Shown here: one piece after another, positions 18,844 through 28,978 of the stretch
Numbering within the stretch: position 1 is the first letter of the stretch
Layout of the letters: each line of letters begins with the position of its first letter
From: Photobacterium sp. GB-56
GTDB taxonomy: Bacteria; Pseudomonadota; Gammaproteobacteria; Enterobacterales; Vibrionaceae
Direction of reading: 5' to 3'
Length of the DNA: 64,000 nucleotides
NCBI RefSeq assembly: GCF_003026105.1
Contig: NZ_PYNW01000001.1
Span: forward strand, 496,001 to 560,000
Position numbers and translations under genes: made by a program
The notes under the pieces: model-generated
Database searches by the model: none
Seen by the model: only the letters and a program-made list of their open reading frames with translations
Told to the model about the DNA's origin: nothing

Positions 18844-19683
18844 ATGTTGAAAAGAACGATAAGCATAATCTTTATTTGTGTGGTGTTATCTGGTTGCACA
18901 TTTAAATTGGTATACAATTCATTGGATTTCTGGATTGATTATTACTTATCAGATTATCTTGATTTGGACTCTCAACAACAGGGTGAGTTAGAGCAAGGTC
19001 TTGAAACTGCACTTGCACAACATCGACAGCAACAATTAGCCGTATTTCATAAGTTGATTTCTGCCTTACAAATAGATCTTAAAAAACCGTTAACAGCAGA
19101 ACAAATCGCCAATTATCATCAGCGTTTTACGCAAGCAGGCGAAGCATCAGTTCTGGTTTTTGTATCACCTATCATTGATGTTGTTAAAACAATGAGCCCT
19201 TCACAAATTGCAGCCAGTTTACAAGCGATTGAAAAAGAGATAATTGAGCGACGGGAAGAGCGTTTATCGAAAAGTCCAAAACAACGCCTTGAAGATCGCT
19301 ATGATGAGCTTGAAGATAAAGCCCAAAAGTGGATTGGACGTCTAACGAAGCAACAAAAGCAGTTGATCCTAAGCTTAGCGCAACTGCAATTACAGCAATC
19401 CACAATTTTTCAAAATATAGCGACAGATAACTTGTCACAATTAAAGAGGATACTGAAACAACGTAATAATGCGCAGTTTTCATTGCGTGTCGAACAACAA
19501 GTGAAAAATATTCTTTCTCTTAAAAATGCGGTCTATCAAACTCAACTCGATGAGTATTTAAGCCAGCGTTTTGTCATCATGAAGCAGTTAAACGAGAGTT
19601 TAAGCCCACAGCAGTTACGCCATTTACAAGGTGAACTCACATCACTTAGAAAAGATATCGCGACATTAATTCAAAAGAAGTAG
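18844..19683 (+). CDS. DUF6279-family lipoprotein
   Basis: A lipoprotein of 279 aa: signal with lipobox LSGC, then an almost entirely helical, Gln-rich and charged body. The N-terminal segment LVYNSLDFWIDYYLSDYLDL is typical of the DUF6279 group. Function unknown. It occupies the place that nagZ has in the E. coli lpoB-thiK-nagZ-ycfP-ndh row. The high content of Gln, Leu and Lys suggests extended helices in the periplasm. Confidence 0.8.
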   Translation: MLKRTISIIFICVVLSGCTFKLVYNSLDFWIDYYLSDYLDLDSQQQGELEQGLETALAQHRQQQLAVFHKLISALQIDLKKPLTAEQIANYHQRFTQAGEASVLVFVSPIIDVVKTMSPSQIAASLQAIEKEIIERREERLSKSPKQRLEDRYDELEDKAQKWIGRLTKQQKQLILSLAQLQLQQSTIFQNIATDNLSQLKRILKQRNNAQFSLRVEQQVKNILSLKNAVYQTQLDEYLSQRFVIMKQLNESLSPQQLRHLQGELTSLRKDIATLIQKK

Positions 19684-19831
19684 TGCTGAACGCTTTTTAT
19701 CAATGCTCATAGTTTGCAAAGAAGATCATAGTTTTCATTATTATCCTGTTAAACCATATAGAAAGTGGTAGATTTATAGCGTCCTATACAAGGGCACGGA
19801 TGATTTTAAAATTAAGCGAGAGGGAATTGAT

Positions 19832-20371
19832 ATGATTATTTATCTACATGGCTTTGATTCAACAAGCCCTGGTAATCATGAAAAGGTATTACAGTTACAG
19901 TTTATCGATTCTGATATCCGCTTTGTAAATTACAGTACCCTGCATCCAAAGCATGATATGCAGCATTTACTAAAAGAAGTTCATAAGTTAGTAGACGAGA
20001 ATAAAGATACAACGCCACTGATCTGTGGGGTTGGGTTGGGGGGCTATTGGGCTGAAAGAATTGGCTTCTTATGCGGTATTAAACAAGTCATTTTTAACCC
20101 AAACCTTCATCCTGAAAATAACATGGAAGGACGTATTGATCGTCCAGAAGAATATACTGACATTATGACGAAATGCGTTGAAGGTTTTCGTAAAAAAAAT
20201 GCAGGTAATTGTCTTTGCATACTTTCAACTAATGACGAAGTATTAGATAATCAAGCTACAAAAGATGAGCTAGATCAATTTTATGATATAGTGTGGGACG
20301 AAAATGAAACACATAAGTTTAAAAAGATCTCGCAACATCTACAAACAATAAAAGCGTTTAAAGCGCAATAA
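19832..20371 (+). CDS. ycfP: YcfP family alpha/beta-hydrolase-like protein
   Basis: 179 aa, close to E. coli Ycf[11 protein letters not shown] at the start, the elbow-like [17 protein letters not shown], and [20 protein letters not shown]. The nucleophile elbow reads G-x-G-L-G-G, so the usual catalytic Ser is replaced, a feature shared by the family. Function unknown; it sits upstream of ndh as in enteric bacteria. Confidence 0.9.
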   Translation: MIIYLHGFDSTSPGNHEKVLQLQFIDSDIRFVNYSTLHPKHDMQHLLKEVHKLVDENKDTTPLICGVGLGGYWAERIGFLCGIKQVIFNPNLHPENNMEGRIDRPEEYTDIMTKCVEGFRKKNAGNCLCILSTNDEVLDNQATKDELDQFYDIVWDENETHKFKKISQHLQTIKAFKAQ

Positions 20372-20398
20372 TAACGAAATATATTACCTCCTATACCT

Positions 20399-20421
20399 TA
20401 GACGGATCATAGATCCGTCTA
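20399..20421. other. Perfect hairpin between ycfP and ndh
   Basis: TAGACGGATC / GATCCGTCTA arms of ten bases with a three-base loop ATA, about 28 bases after the ycfP stop. No T tract follows, so it may be an mRNA 3'-end structure or an operator rather than a standard terminator. Confidence 0.5.
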
Positions 20422-20562
20422 CCTACACATATGTGGCTTTACTGGCTTCAGATCTCTTTTTGCCTAGCATTTTGCGTGCAAAACAGACCACAACAAACAG
20501 TCTGCTATGCAATAAGGTATTTGTCAGTTTAAAAAATTTATAAAATTAGAGAGGAAGTGATT

Positions 20563-21852
20563 TTGACTCGAATTATTGTTGTTGGAGGCGGTGCGGGTGG
20601 TTTAGAGCTTGCGACAAAGCTTGGACGTACCCTTGGTCGTAAAGGCCGTGCAGAGGTTACTCTAGTGGATCGCCGTGCAAGTCACTTGTGGAAACCATTA
20701 CTTCATGAAGTAGCAACAGGCTCATTAGATGCAGGTGTAGATGCTATTAGTTATCGAGCACATGCGAAAAACCATCACTTTGATTTTCAAATGGGCTCGT
20801 TAGAAACGATAGATCGTGAAAATAAAACGATCACACTTGCTGCATTATTTGATAAGCAAAACGAGCTGTTAGTACCTGAGCGTACATTAGAATACGATAT
20901 TCTTGTGTTAGCGATTGGTTCTACATCGAATGATTTTAATACTCCGGGTGTGCGTGACCACTGTATTTTCCTTGATAGCCCAGAGCAAGCACACCGTTTC
21001 CGTACAGAGATGAACAACCAATTCATGAAGTTACATGGAAACAAAGATCAAAAGACCGTTGATATCGCAATTGTTGGTGCTGGTGCTACTGGTGTTGAAT
21101 TATCAGCAGAGCTTCACAATGCAGTACAAGAGTTACATAACTACGGTTTCGGTGACTTAGATAGCTCTCGTCTAAATGTAAACCTAGTTGAAGCTGGCGA
21201 TCGTATTCTTCCGGCATTGCCACCGCGTATTTCTCAAGCGGCACACAGTGAGCTAACGAAATTGGGTGTAACCGTACGTACTGGTACGATGGTCACTAAG
21301 GCTGATGAAACAGGCTTAACCACAAAAGATGGCGATCATATTCCAGCACAAATCATGGTATGGGCTGCCGGTATCAAAGCACCTGATTTCATGAAAGATA
21401 TTGCAGGGCTTGAAACGAACCGTATTAATCAGTTAGTGGTTAAACCAACGCTACAAACAACCCGTGATGATGATATTTATGTGATTGGTGATTTAGCGTC
21501 TTGTGTGCAGGAAGATGGTTCGTTTGTTCCACCGCGTGCGCAAGCGGCGCACCAAATGGCAAGCCGTTGTTTCTCAAACATCGTTGCGAAAATCACAGAT
21601 CGTGAGCAGAAGCCGTATGTGTATAGCGATCATGGCTCGTTAGTGTCGCTAAGCCGTTTCTCAACCGTTGGTAGCCTAATGGGTAACCTATCAAAAGGTT
21701 CGATGATGGTAGAAGGGCGCATAGCACGTATGGTGTATATCTCACTATACCGTATGCACCAAATGGCGTTACATGGCATGTTTAAAACAGGACTTATTAT
21801 GTTAGTAAGCCGTATTAACCGTGTACTTCGTCCAAGTTTAAAGCTGCACTAA
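20563..21852 (+). CDS. ndh: Type II NADH dehydrogenase (NDH-2)
   Basis: A peripheral membrane flavoenzyme that passes electrons from NADH to quinone without pumping protons. The FAD dinucleotide motif is [14 protein letters not shown] at the N-terminus, the NAD-binding motif is [17 protein letters not shown] near residue 170, and a second FAD contact lies in [11 protein letters not shown] at 20563 is preferred: GAGG lies eight bases before it and [10 protein letters not shown] is the usual N-terminus; the in-frame GTG at 20557 overlaps the ribosome-binding site. Confidence 0.95.
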   Translation: MTRIIVVGGGAGGLELATKLGRTLGRKGRAEVTLVDRRASHLWKPLLHEVATGSLDAGVDAISYRAHAKNHHFDFQMGSLETIDRENKTITLAALFDKQNELLVPERTLEYDILVLAIGSTSNDFNTPGVRDHCIFLDSPEQAHRFRTEMNNQFMKLHGNKDQKTVDIAIVGAGATGVELSAELHNAVQELHNYGFGDLDSSRLNVNLVEAGDRILPALPPRISQAAHSELTKLGVTVRTGTMVTKADETGLTTKDGDHIPAQIMVWAAGIKAPDFMKDIAGLETNRINQLVVKPTLQTTRDDDIYVIGDLASCVQEDGSFVPPRAQAAHQMASRCFSNIVAKITDREQKPYVYSDHGSLVSLSRFSTVGSLMGNLSKGSMMVEGRIARMVYISLYRMHQMALHGMFKTGLIMLVSRINRVLRPSLKLH

Positions 21853-21881
21853 GTTAGTGATAGTGGTTTAATTAATGACAT

Positions 21882-21916
21882 AAAAAACGCCAGCATTTTT
21901 GCTGGCGTTTTTGTTT
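21882..21916. terminator. Bidirectional terminator between ndh and the FKBP gene
   Basis: A and T tracts flank the stem CGCCAGCA / TGCTGGCG with loop TTT(T). It lies between convergent genes. Confidence 0.92.
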
Positions 21917-21930
21917 ATATCTGTTTTCTA

Positions 21931-22404
21931 TTAGTTGATTTTAAATAACTCAACATCAAAAATGAGCACTGAGCCTGGTGGAATGCTACCTGCACCGTTA
22001 TTACCATAAGCAAGATTTGCTGGAATAAAGAAACGCATTTTTTCACCAACAACCATATGTTGTAAGCCTTCCGTCCAACCTTTGATCACGCGGTTAAGTG
22101 GAAAAGAAATTTTTTCACCACGATCGACTGAGCTATCAAACACGGTGCCATTAATTAAAGTACCGTGGTAATGCACTGTTACGCTATCTGTCGCTTTAGG
22201 GTGTTCAGTCCCTGTTCCTTTTTGCAAAACAAGATATTGTAGACCAGAAGGCGTCGTTTGTACGCCTTCTTTTAATTTATTTTCCGCAAGAAAAGCTTCA
22301 CCTTGCTTAATGTTTTCAGCAGCAACTTGCTTATTGTTGTATGAACGATAAAGGAAAAAAGCGAGTAATACGGCAACAATAACGGCAATAACAATTTTTG
22401 ACAC
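21931..22404 (-). CDS. FKBP-type peptidyl-prolyl isomerase, membrane anchored
   Basis: 157 aa: an N-terminal hydrophobic helix (about residues 3-19), a short linker, then one FKBP domain with VTVHYHGTLINGTVFDSSVD, VIKGWTEGLQHM and the C-terminal IPPGSVLIFDVEL. It probably acts as a folding helper in the periplasm, tethered to the inner membrane. GTG at 22404 is chosen because AAGGA lies seven bases upstream and the helix begins there; an ATG at 22443 would add an unusual Cys/Lys-rich leader. Confidence 0.88.
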   Translation of the reverse strand: MSKIVIAVIVAVLLAFFLYRSYNNKQVAAENIKQGEAFLAENKLKEGVQTTPSGLQYLVLQKGTGTEHPKATDSVTVHYHGTLINGTVFDSSVDRGEKISFPLNRVIKGWTEGLQHMVVGEKMRFFIPANLAYGNNGAGSIPPGSVLIFDVELFKIN

Positions 22405-22495
22405 AATAGTTTCCTTACAAATGAATTTCTTGCATCTTACCACTGTGTCGTTTTTCTAACAGCATGAAACTGTAAAGAATGTTGTGCTTAATCGT

Positions 22496-22735
22496 TTAAT
22501 GGTGACACATATTGGCAATGTTAGCCGTAACGATGCCATCTGTAATGGTCACTTTATTCTTAGTAACAAAAAATTCTAGCAATTGTTCAATCGTTAAATC
22601 TTTTAACTTGCAGGTGTAAAACGTCGCATCAGCACCGTAGCTATTCGCAATTTTTTCTTTCAGTGTTTCTATTGTGTACGGCTGTTGAGATTCAATCAGT
22701 AAATTAAGGATATCGTGAGCGTGATATGTATTCAT
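22496..22735 (-). CDS. yecH: YecH family putative metal-binding protein
   Basis: A 79-aa protein matching E. coli YecH in length and layout: N-terminal HAHDILNLLI, central FYTCKLKDLT, and C-terminal MCHH. The conserved Cys and His residues suggest metal binding, as proposed for the DUF2492 family. ATG at 22735 has AAGGA about ten bases upstream and gives the family N-terminus. Function unknown. Confidence 0.85.
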   Translation of the reverse strand: MNTYHAHDILNLLIESQQPYTIETLKEKIANSYGADATFYTCKLKDLTIEQLLEFFVTKNKVTITDGIVTANIANMCHH

Positions 22736-22841
22736 CGGGGAGTTGTCCTTCAATATTGTTTACGAATAAAGCATAAGTGAAGGACTCAAAGAAAATGTTG
22801 ATGTGTGATAATAAAGTGTATTTTAAATGCAGCTTTTTAGG

Positions 22842-23396
22842 TTAAGTGAATAAATCGCTTGGTACTAGCGAATAAACAAGACCATCAAGCGGTTTATTAT
22901 GATAATAAATACGATTACGCGCTTCACATTCAAATTTAGCATTGCATGCTTTTGCTGTTTTTTGGCTAGCATAATTATTGATATGCGTAATGATTTCTAA
23001 GCGTGTTAGCCCTAGCATTTGAAAAGCAAATTGTACGGCTGCAATATTCGCCTCAGTCGCAAATCCTTGTCGATGACAACCTGTTTTTATCCAATAGCCT
23101 AAATTTGCACTGTTGGTCATAGGAATAATCGCACTAAGAGAAACCGTTCCAATAAACGCATCATCAAAGCGATTAAAGATGGCAAATTCATAGCTAAAAT
23201 CGGTTTGCCAGCTGAGTCGACTTGCGCTTATCCATTCATGGGCATCATGTTGATCAAAGCGATTATCACACCATTCAAGCCATGGACTTAGTTCATTAAC
23301 TGAGTCATGTACGGCTGCGAGAAAATCATTGAGATCAGCATTTTTAAATGGGCGAAGAATAAGCCGAGGCGTAGAGATTTCGAAATCAAGTTTCAT
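22842..23396 (-). CDS. GNAT-family N-acetyltransferase (RimJ/RimL-like)
   Basis: 184 aa with the RimJ/RimL order: TPRLILRPFKNADLNDFL at the N-terminus, a central strand GTVSLSAI, the acetyl-CoA loop region LGYWIKTGCHRQGFATEAN, and the motif B helix LTRLEIITHINNYASQKTA. It could acetylate a ribosomal protein N-terminus or another amine; the substrate cannot be told. It lies downstream of mfd on the same strand, separated by a hairpin. Confidence 0.85.
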   Translation of the reverse strand: MKLDFEISTPRLILRPFKNADLNDFLAAVHDSVNELSPWLEWCDNRFDQHDAHEWISASRLSWQTDFSYEFAIFNRFDDAFIGTVSLSAIIPMTNSANLGYWIKTGCHRQGFATEANIAAVQFAFQMLGLTRLEIITHINNYASQKTAKACNAKFECEARNRIYYHNKPLDGLVYSLVPSDLFT

Positions 23397-23434
23397 AGCT
23401 ATCCTGCCGAAATTCGGAGAGTATCTAAATATAA

Positions 23435-23460
23435 AGTACTGACCTTGTTCGGTCAGTACT
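23435..23460 (-). terminator. Hairpin at the 3' end of mfd
   Basis: AGTACTGACC / GGTCAGTACT, ten-base perfect arms around a six-base loop. On the minus strand it is followed by TTTATATTT. It ends 17 bases from the mfd stop, so it is a probable terminator with an imperfect T tract. Confidence 0.65.
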
Positions 23461-23477
23461 CTTAGAGGATGGTTTAC

Positions 23478-26400
23478 TTACACCATGTGCTGACGAAATT
23501 GTTCAAGAAGATCTTCAAGGAACTTTATTCGCTTTTTACGATCACTTTGTTCAGCAATAATTTTCAGTTTTGTTGGGCCTTCCATTCTGAAAACATTGGG
23601 CTGAGTTTGCAGTAAACCAACAAGGAAGCTTGGATTGATTGCTGCATTTTGATCAAATTCGAAATAGCCGCCTTTTTCACCGTTCTCGATTTTCTTGATG
23701 CCAAGCGTTGCAGCTTTAAGTTTGACACTGTTTACCGTCAGTAAGTTCGATGCTGCTTCTGGTAATAAGCCGAATCGGTCAATTAGCTCAACTTTAATTT
23801 CGTTTAGCTCGTTGTCATCACTAGTACTTGCGATGCGTTTGTAAAGTGATAAACGAGTATTAATATCAGGGATGTAGTCATCAGGCAGTAGCGCTGGAAT
23901 ACGTAACTCAACTTCTGTTTGTTGTTTAAGTAGATCATCTAGCGAAGGCTCTTTACCTTCTTTTAGAGCCTCAACGGCTTGTTCTAACATCTCCATAAAG
24001 AGGCTAAAGCCAACCGATTGAATTTGACCACTCTGTTCGTCACCAAGTAATTCACCAGCACCACGAATTTCTAAATCATGGGTCGCTAACGTAAAGCCAG
24101 CACCAAGATCTTCAAGGGAAGAAATGGCTTCAAGGCGTTTCACCGCATCTTTCGTCATACGCTTTGGATGTGGTGTTAATAGGTAAGCATAAGCTTGGTG
24201 GTGAGAACGACCAACACGACCACGTAACTGGTGTAACTGAGCCAAGCCAAGATTATCAGCGCGATCCATAATAATGGTATTAGCGGTAGGGACATCGATA
24301 CCAGTTTCAATAATTGTAGTACACACAAGTACATTGAAGCGCTGGTGGTAAAAATCGCCCATGATCTTTTCGAGTTCACGCTCACGCATTTGCCCGTGAG
24401 CAAAGGTGATACGGGCTTCAGGGATCAACTTTGCTAAATCTTCGGTCGTTTTTTCAATGCTATCGACTTCATTATGCAGGAAGTAAACCTGACCACCACG
24501 GCTGATTTCACGTAACACAGCTTCACGAATAACAGCATCATCGGATTGGCGAACAAATGTTTTGATCGCTAAACGACGCGCTGGTGGTGTGGCGATTATC
24601 GAAAGATCGCGCATCCCACTCATTGCCATGTTTAAGGTACGAGGGATCGGTGTTGCCGTTAAGGTTAAGATATCGACATTGGCACGAATCGCTTTGATTT
24701 GTTCTTTCTGACGCACACCAAAGCGATGCTCTTCATCGACAATCAATAAGCCTAAATCATGGTAGTTTACACTGCTATTTAGTAGCTTATGAGTACCAAT
24801 TAAGATGTCGATTTTACCTTCTTCGACATCCGCTAAAATTTGTTTTTGCTCTTTCGCTGTTTTAAATCGAGATAGCACTTCGACACGCACTGGCGTATTA
24901 GCAAAGCGGTCACGGAAGTTTTCAAAGTGCTGTTGTGCCAATAGGGTAGTTGGCACTAACACCGTTACCTGTTTGTTGTTATCAACAGCCACAAATGCAG
25001 CACGCATAGCGACTTCAGTTTTACCAAAGCCCACATCACCACAAACAAGGCGATCCATGACCTTGGTTTGGCACATATCAGACAGAACTGCGTTAATTGC
25101 TAAGGCTTGATCGTAGGTTTCTTCATAAGGGAAACCTGCGCTAAATTCAGCGTATGCTTCACGATCTAGGGTAAATTTAACGCCTGGTTTTAATTCGCGT
25201 TTAGCGTAAACATCCAGTAATTCAGCCGCCACATCACGGACTTTTTCTGCTGCTTTTCGGCGAGCCTTAGACCATGCTTCGCCACCTAATTTATGAATAG
25301 GTGCGGTATCTTCAGCACCACCTGAGTAGCTACTAATTAAATGCAGTGATGCAACAGGAACATAGAGTTTAGCGCCACCTTGATATTCAAGTGTCACATA
25401 TTCGGTTTTAATACCGCCAGCTTCAAGGGTTTGTAAACCTTGGTAACGGCCTATGCCGTGATCAATGTGAACGACAGGTTGCCCCACTTGCAGTTCAGCA
25501 AGGTTACGGATAATCGTATCGGCATTGACCGTGGTTTTTTTATCATCGCGACGACGGCGTTGAACAATACGCTCACCAAGTAAGTCACTTTCACACAAGA
25601 ATGCAACAGCAGGATCATCAAGAATAAAGCCATTTTCAGCCGAGCCAATAACAAGGCTATGTTTGGTGGGGTTATCAAGGGCTTCATCTAAGGTTTTACA
25701 AACCAATGGACGGACTTTGATCCGTGCTAATAGATCGAGCAGCGCTTCTCGGCGGCCTTCAGAGGCTACAGAGAAAATGACTTTGCCTTGGAATTGCTCA
25801 TCAAAGCGTCTGAGTTCAGCAAACGGCTCTTTAAGTTGATGATTAATCGTGATGCTTGGTACGGGTTTTAATTCAGGATTAAAACGGCCTGCTTTTTGGC
25901 TATCGACAGGCTCCGACTGAATACGAACACGAGGCAGATTCTTAAAGCCTGTGAACATTTCATCTTTTGTTAGCCATAGCTCTTTAGGTTCAAGTAAAGG
26001 ACGCAATGGATCAACACGGCGTTGATCGTAACGGTATTCAGCATCGGCTAAAAAGCTATTAACGGCAGGCTCTAAATCACCCAGTGTGATAAGCAAAGAA
26101 GTATCAGGTAAGTAATCAAATAAGGTTTCTGTTTTATCGAAAAACAGCGGTTGCCAGTATTCAATACCTGCAGGCCATGTACGTTTGCTGACTTGTTGAT
26201 AAATAGATTCTGGTTCTCGGCGAGCTTCAAAACGTTCACGCCAGCGCATACGGAAATTTTCAACTGCGATTTCATCCGTTGGGAACTCATGCGCGGGTAA
26301 TAAATCGATACTATCAATTTCACCGGTGGAGCGTTGGTTATCTGGATCAAATTGACGAATAGAGTCGACTTCATCGTCAAAAAAATCGATACGGTAAGGT

Positions 26401-26939
26401 GATTGACTCCCCATTGGGAACAAATCAAGCAGCGAGCCTCGGCTGGCATACTCGCCATGCTCCATCACTTGATCAACATGACGATAACCTGATACTTCAA
26501 GCTGTAAGCGCAGCTTTTCAAGTGACATTCGATCGCCAGCTTTTACGATTAAAGCATGCTGGTGGATAAACTCTCTTGGGGTTTGACGCTGAAGTAAGGT
26601 ACTGATCGGCACCAAAATAATGCCAGACTTTTGGCTTGGCATTTTGTATAAACGCGCTAAACGTTCTGAAATAATATCTTGGTGTGGCGAGAAATTATCA
26701 TAAGGCAAGGTTTCCCAATCTGGAAAAACGTTTACCTCGACATCGCAAAATTGCGTGATTTCTGGCTGAAGTTTTAAGGCTGTTTGGGTATCAGGCACCA
26801 CCGCAAGAACTGGGCCTTTATGCGATGCGGCCACTTCTGCAAAAGACAGTGCAAGGGCTGCCCCCTTGATATTACCGATATAACGGTTATCGCCAGCCTT
26901 ACTAGGTAAGGGTATAGAAAGTAAGTGTTTATTATTCAT
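23478..26939 (-). CDS. mfd: Transcription-repair coupling factor
   Basis: A 1153-aa DNA translocase that removes stalled RNA polymerase and recruits UvrA. An N-terminal UvrB-like region is followed by the RNA-polymerase-interacting domain (VGQPVVHIDHGIGRYQGL, about residues 490-510), then RecA-like translocase domains with Walker A GDVGFGKTEVA, the DEEH box (DEEHRFGVRQKE), LTATPIPRTL and QLRGRVGRS, and a C-terminal TRCF domain. Full length. Its start overlaps the upstream PilZ gene by eight bases, so the two are co-transcribed. Confidence 0.97.
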   Translation of the reverse strand: MNNKHLLSIPLPSKAGDNRYIGNIKGAALALSFAEVAASHKGPVLAVVPDTQTALKLQPEITQFCDVEVNVFPDWETLPYDNFSPHQDIISERLARLYKMPSQKSGIILVPISTLLQRQTPREFIHQHALIVKAGDRMSLEKLRLQLEVSGYRHVDQVMEHGEYASRGSLLDLFPMGSQSPYRIDFFDDEVDSIRQFDPDNQRSTGEIDSIDLLPAHEFPTDEIAVENFRMRWRERFEARREPESIYQQVSKRTWPAGIEYWQPLFFDKTETLFDYLPDTSLLITLGDLEPAVNSFLADAEYRYDQRRVDPLRPLLEPKELWLTKDEMFTGFKNLPRVRIQSEPVDSQKAGRFNPELKPVPSITINHQLKEPFAELRRFDEQFQGKVIFSVASEGRREALLDLLARIKVRPLVCKTLDEALDNPTKHSLVIGSAENGFILDDPAVAFLCESDLLGERIVQRRRRDDKKTTVNADTIIRNLAELQVGQPVVHIDHGIGRYQGLQTLEAGGIKTEYVTLEYQGGAKLYVPVASLHLISSYSGGAEDTAPIHKLGGEAWSKARRKAAEKVRDVAAELLDVYAKRELKPGVKFTLDREAYAEFSAGFPYEETYDQALAINAVLSDMCQTKVMDRLVCGDVGFGKTEVAMRAAFVAVDNNKQVTVLVPTTLLAQQHFENFRDRFANTPVRVEVLSRFKTAKEQKQILADVEEGKIDILIGTHKLLNSSVNYHDLGLLIVDEEHRFGVRQKEQIKAIRANVDILTLTATPIPRTLNMAMSGMRDLSIIATPPARRLAIKTFVRQSDDAVIREAVLREISRGGQVYFLHNEVDSIEKTTEDLAKLIPEARITFAHGQMRERELEKIMGDFYHQRFNVLVCTTIIETGIDVPTANTIIMDRADNLGLAQLHQLRGRVGRSHHQAYAYLLTPHPKRMTKDAVKRLEAISSLEDLGAGFTLATHDLEIRGAGELLGDEQSGQIQSVGFSLFMEMLEQAVEALKEGKEPSLDDLLKQQTEVELRIPALLPDDYIPDINTRLSLYKRIASTSDDNELNEIKVELIDRFGLLPEAASNLLTVNSVKLKAATLGIKKIENGEKGGYFEFDQNAAINPSFLVGLLQTQPNVFRMEGPTKLKIIAEQSDRKKRIKFLEDLLEQFRQHMV

Positions 26940-27516
26940 CGTTATTATTTAATTGTCGTTGTTGAGCACGTTGGCGTAAAAGTTTTTGCTGGCTATATAA
27001 AGCGGCGCGGATCAGCAAATCTCGATCATCTTCAAGCAAACGGGTATAACGCAATTTAATGATAAATTGCTCATCGCTAGCAATACTTTCGGTGACTTCA
27101 GCGTAGCAAAAAATAGCAGCGGCTGGGTAATCTAAAAACAGTTTCACTCTAACATTAGTGCCAACCGGATAGGAAGATGAACTGGTAAAACTAAGGTTAC
27201 TTGCGCCAAAAGTTAAGGTAGTAAAACGATAGGTAGGATCATCTTGCTGCGATAAAACATAAGACAGTAATAGATTAATTTTACTGTTTTGTGCTGCAAG
27301 ATAATCCATCAATGCTTGGGTTTCATTTTTGTTGAAACTGGCGAATAAACGATCGGCATTGTCTTCTAACGTCGAACACTCGCTGGCAATACGAAATAAA
27401 GGCGGGATTTCGGCATTGAAATCTTGTTCATCAGGTACGCTTTCATTAGATGATAAACGTTCAACGTTAATAGTAAGCCCTAGCTGGACTGAAAAATACT
27501 CATCTTGTTGTGTCAT
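26932..27516 (-). CDS. PilZ-domain protein with degenerate c-di-GMP motif
   Basis: 194 aa; a helical N-terminal half and a beta-rich PilZ-like C-terminal half (about residues 95-175). The usual RxxxR motif is not visible, and the D/NxSxxG motif is reduced to NLSFTSS, so direct c-di-GMP binding is doubtful. The place between mfd and lolC corresponds to the PlzB position in Vibrio cholerae (from memory). The basic C-terminus (SQQKLLRQRAQQRQL) could bind nucleic acid or a partner. It overlaps mfd by eight bases. Confidence 0.75.
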   Translation of the reverse strand: MTQQDEYFSVQLGLTINVERLSSNESVPDEQDFNAEIPPLFRIASECSTLEDNADRLFASFNKNETQALMDYLAAQNSKINLLLSYVLSQQDDPTYRFTTLTFGASNLSFTSSSSYPVGTNVRVKLFLDYPAAAIFCYAEVTESIASDEQFIIKLRYTRLLEDDRDLLIRAALYSQQKLLRQRAQQRQLNNNDE

Positions 27517-27769
27517 AGCGCACTCACTGTGAATAAATCCTATTTCAAACTAATAATAGGAGCGGATGCCATAACTGACAGCCACAGCATATAAAGCTTG
27601 ATTTAATTGGACTGATTATTACTTAGCAATCATGCAAGGGCAAGAAAAGCGGCGTAAGTGTTTATCATTTAGTCACTGAATTTACATTACATTTACTATG
27701 TCGGATGGTAATTGAGGGTGTGAACGAGTATTCTTTACCAACCTAATAAAGGAGTGGTTTCTCAATCCT

Positions 27770-28978
27770 ATGTTTCATCCAGTGTCTTTTTATATTGGCT
27801 TACGTTATTTACGTGGTCGTTCAGGCGATCGCTTTAGTCGCTTTGTCTCTTATATGTCTACAGCCGGTATTACTATTGGTGTAATGGCGTTAATTACCGT
27901 TATGTCTGTGATGAACGGCTTTGAAGATCAGCTAAAAGGTCGAATTTTAGGTGTTCTACCGCAAGCCGTCGTATCGAGTGCAGATGGACGAGTACCGTTA
28001 TCAGAAAACGCACCTGAGGCATTAAAACAATTGCCACATGTGACTGGTGTAACGGCGATCACACGTGGTGAAGCGATTATACAAAGTGCAAACTCTATTG
28101 CTGCCGGTACGATGATTGGTATTGAACCTAATCAATATGATCCCATCTCTCGTCATATGATGGTGGGGAGCTTAAGTGATCTTACTCCTGGGAGTTTTAA
28201 AGTGGTTATTGGCCAAGCGTTGGCCGTTGAACTGGGTGTTCAACCGGGCGATAAAATTCGTCTGATGGTGACCAGTGCAAGCCAATTTACGCCAATTGGT
28301 CGTATGCCGAGCCAACGAAAATTTGAAGTTTCGGGTATTTATGACACGGGCTCTGATGTTGATAACCAATTGGTATACACCAATATTTCAGATGCTGGAC
28401 GTTTATTACGCTATAAACAGGATCAAATGACAGGTTGGCGTTTATACCTTGATGATCCATTCGTTGTTCCTGAATTAGCTAAATTGAAATTACCCAATGG
28501 TTGGACATGGTCTGATTGGCGCGAGCAGCGCGGTGAGCTGTTCCAGGCAGTAAAAATGGAAAAGAATATGATGGGCTTAATGCTTAGCTTGATCATAGGT
28601 GTGGCGGCTTTTAACATCATTTCTGCTTTAGTGATGGTGGTGATGGAGAAACAATCAGAAGTCGCAATATTAAAAACCCAAGGTATGACTCACCGCCAAG
28701 TCTTGATGATTTTTATTGTTCAAGGGGCAAGTAGTGGTGTTATCGGTGCCTTATTAGGTGGCTTACTCGGCGCGTTAGTGGCGCACTATCTTAATGCCAT
28801 TATTTCTGTATTGGGTGTCGATTTAGCATCGATCGGTGGCACGTTACCCACCGTGATTGAACCGATGCAAATTATGTTTGTTATTTTAGGCGCTATAAGC
28901 TTGAGTTTATTAGCGACTATTTTTCCTTCTTATCGTGCGGCCGCTGTCCGTCCTGCTGAGGCTCTTCGTTATGAATAA
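27770..28978 (+). CDS. lolC: Lipoprotein-releasing ABC transporter permease LolC
   Basis: An inner-membrane subunit of LolCDE, which extracts outer-membrane lipoproteins and hands them to LolA. 402 aa: [17 protein letters not shown] at the N-terminus, a first helix ([15 protein letters not shown]), a large periplasmic domain (about residues 50-265) and three C-terminal helices with FtsX-like sequence. The AAAGGAG upstream is about 15 bases from the ATG, longer than ideal. lolD starts inside its last codons. Confidence 0.95.
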   Translation: MFHPVSFYIGLRYLRGRSGDRFSRFVSYMSTAGITIGVMALITVMSVMNGFEDQLKGRILGVLPQAVVSSADGRVPLSENAPEALKQLPHVTGVTAITRGEAIIQSANSIAAGTMIGIEPNQYDPISRHMMVGSLSDLTPGSFKVVIGQALAVELGVQPGDKIRLMVTSASQFTPIGRMPSQRKFEVSGIYDTGSDVDNQLVYTNISDAGRLLRYKQDQMTGWRLYLDDPFVVPELAKLKLPNGWTWSDWREQRGELFQAVKMEKNMMGLMLSLIIGVAAFNIISALVMVVMEKQSEVAILKTQGMTHRQVLMIFIVQGASSGVIGALLGGLLGALVAHYLNAIISVLGVDLASIGGTLPTVIEPMQIMFVILGAISLSLLATIFPSYRAAAVRPAEALRYE

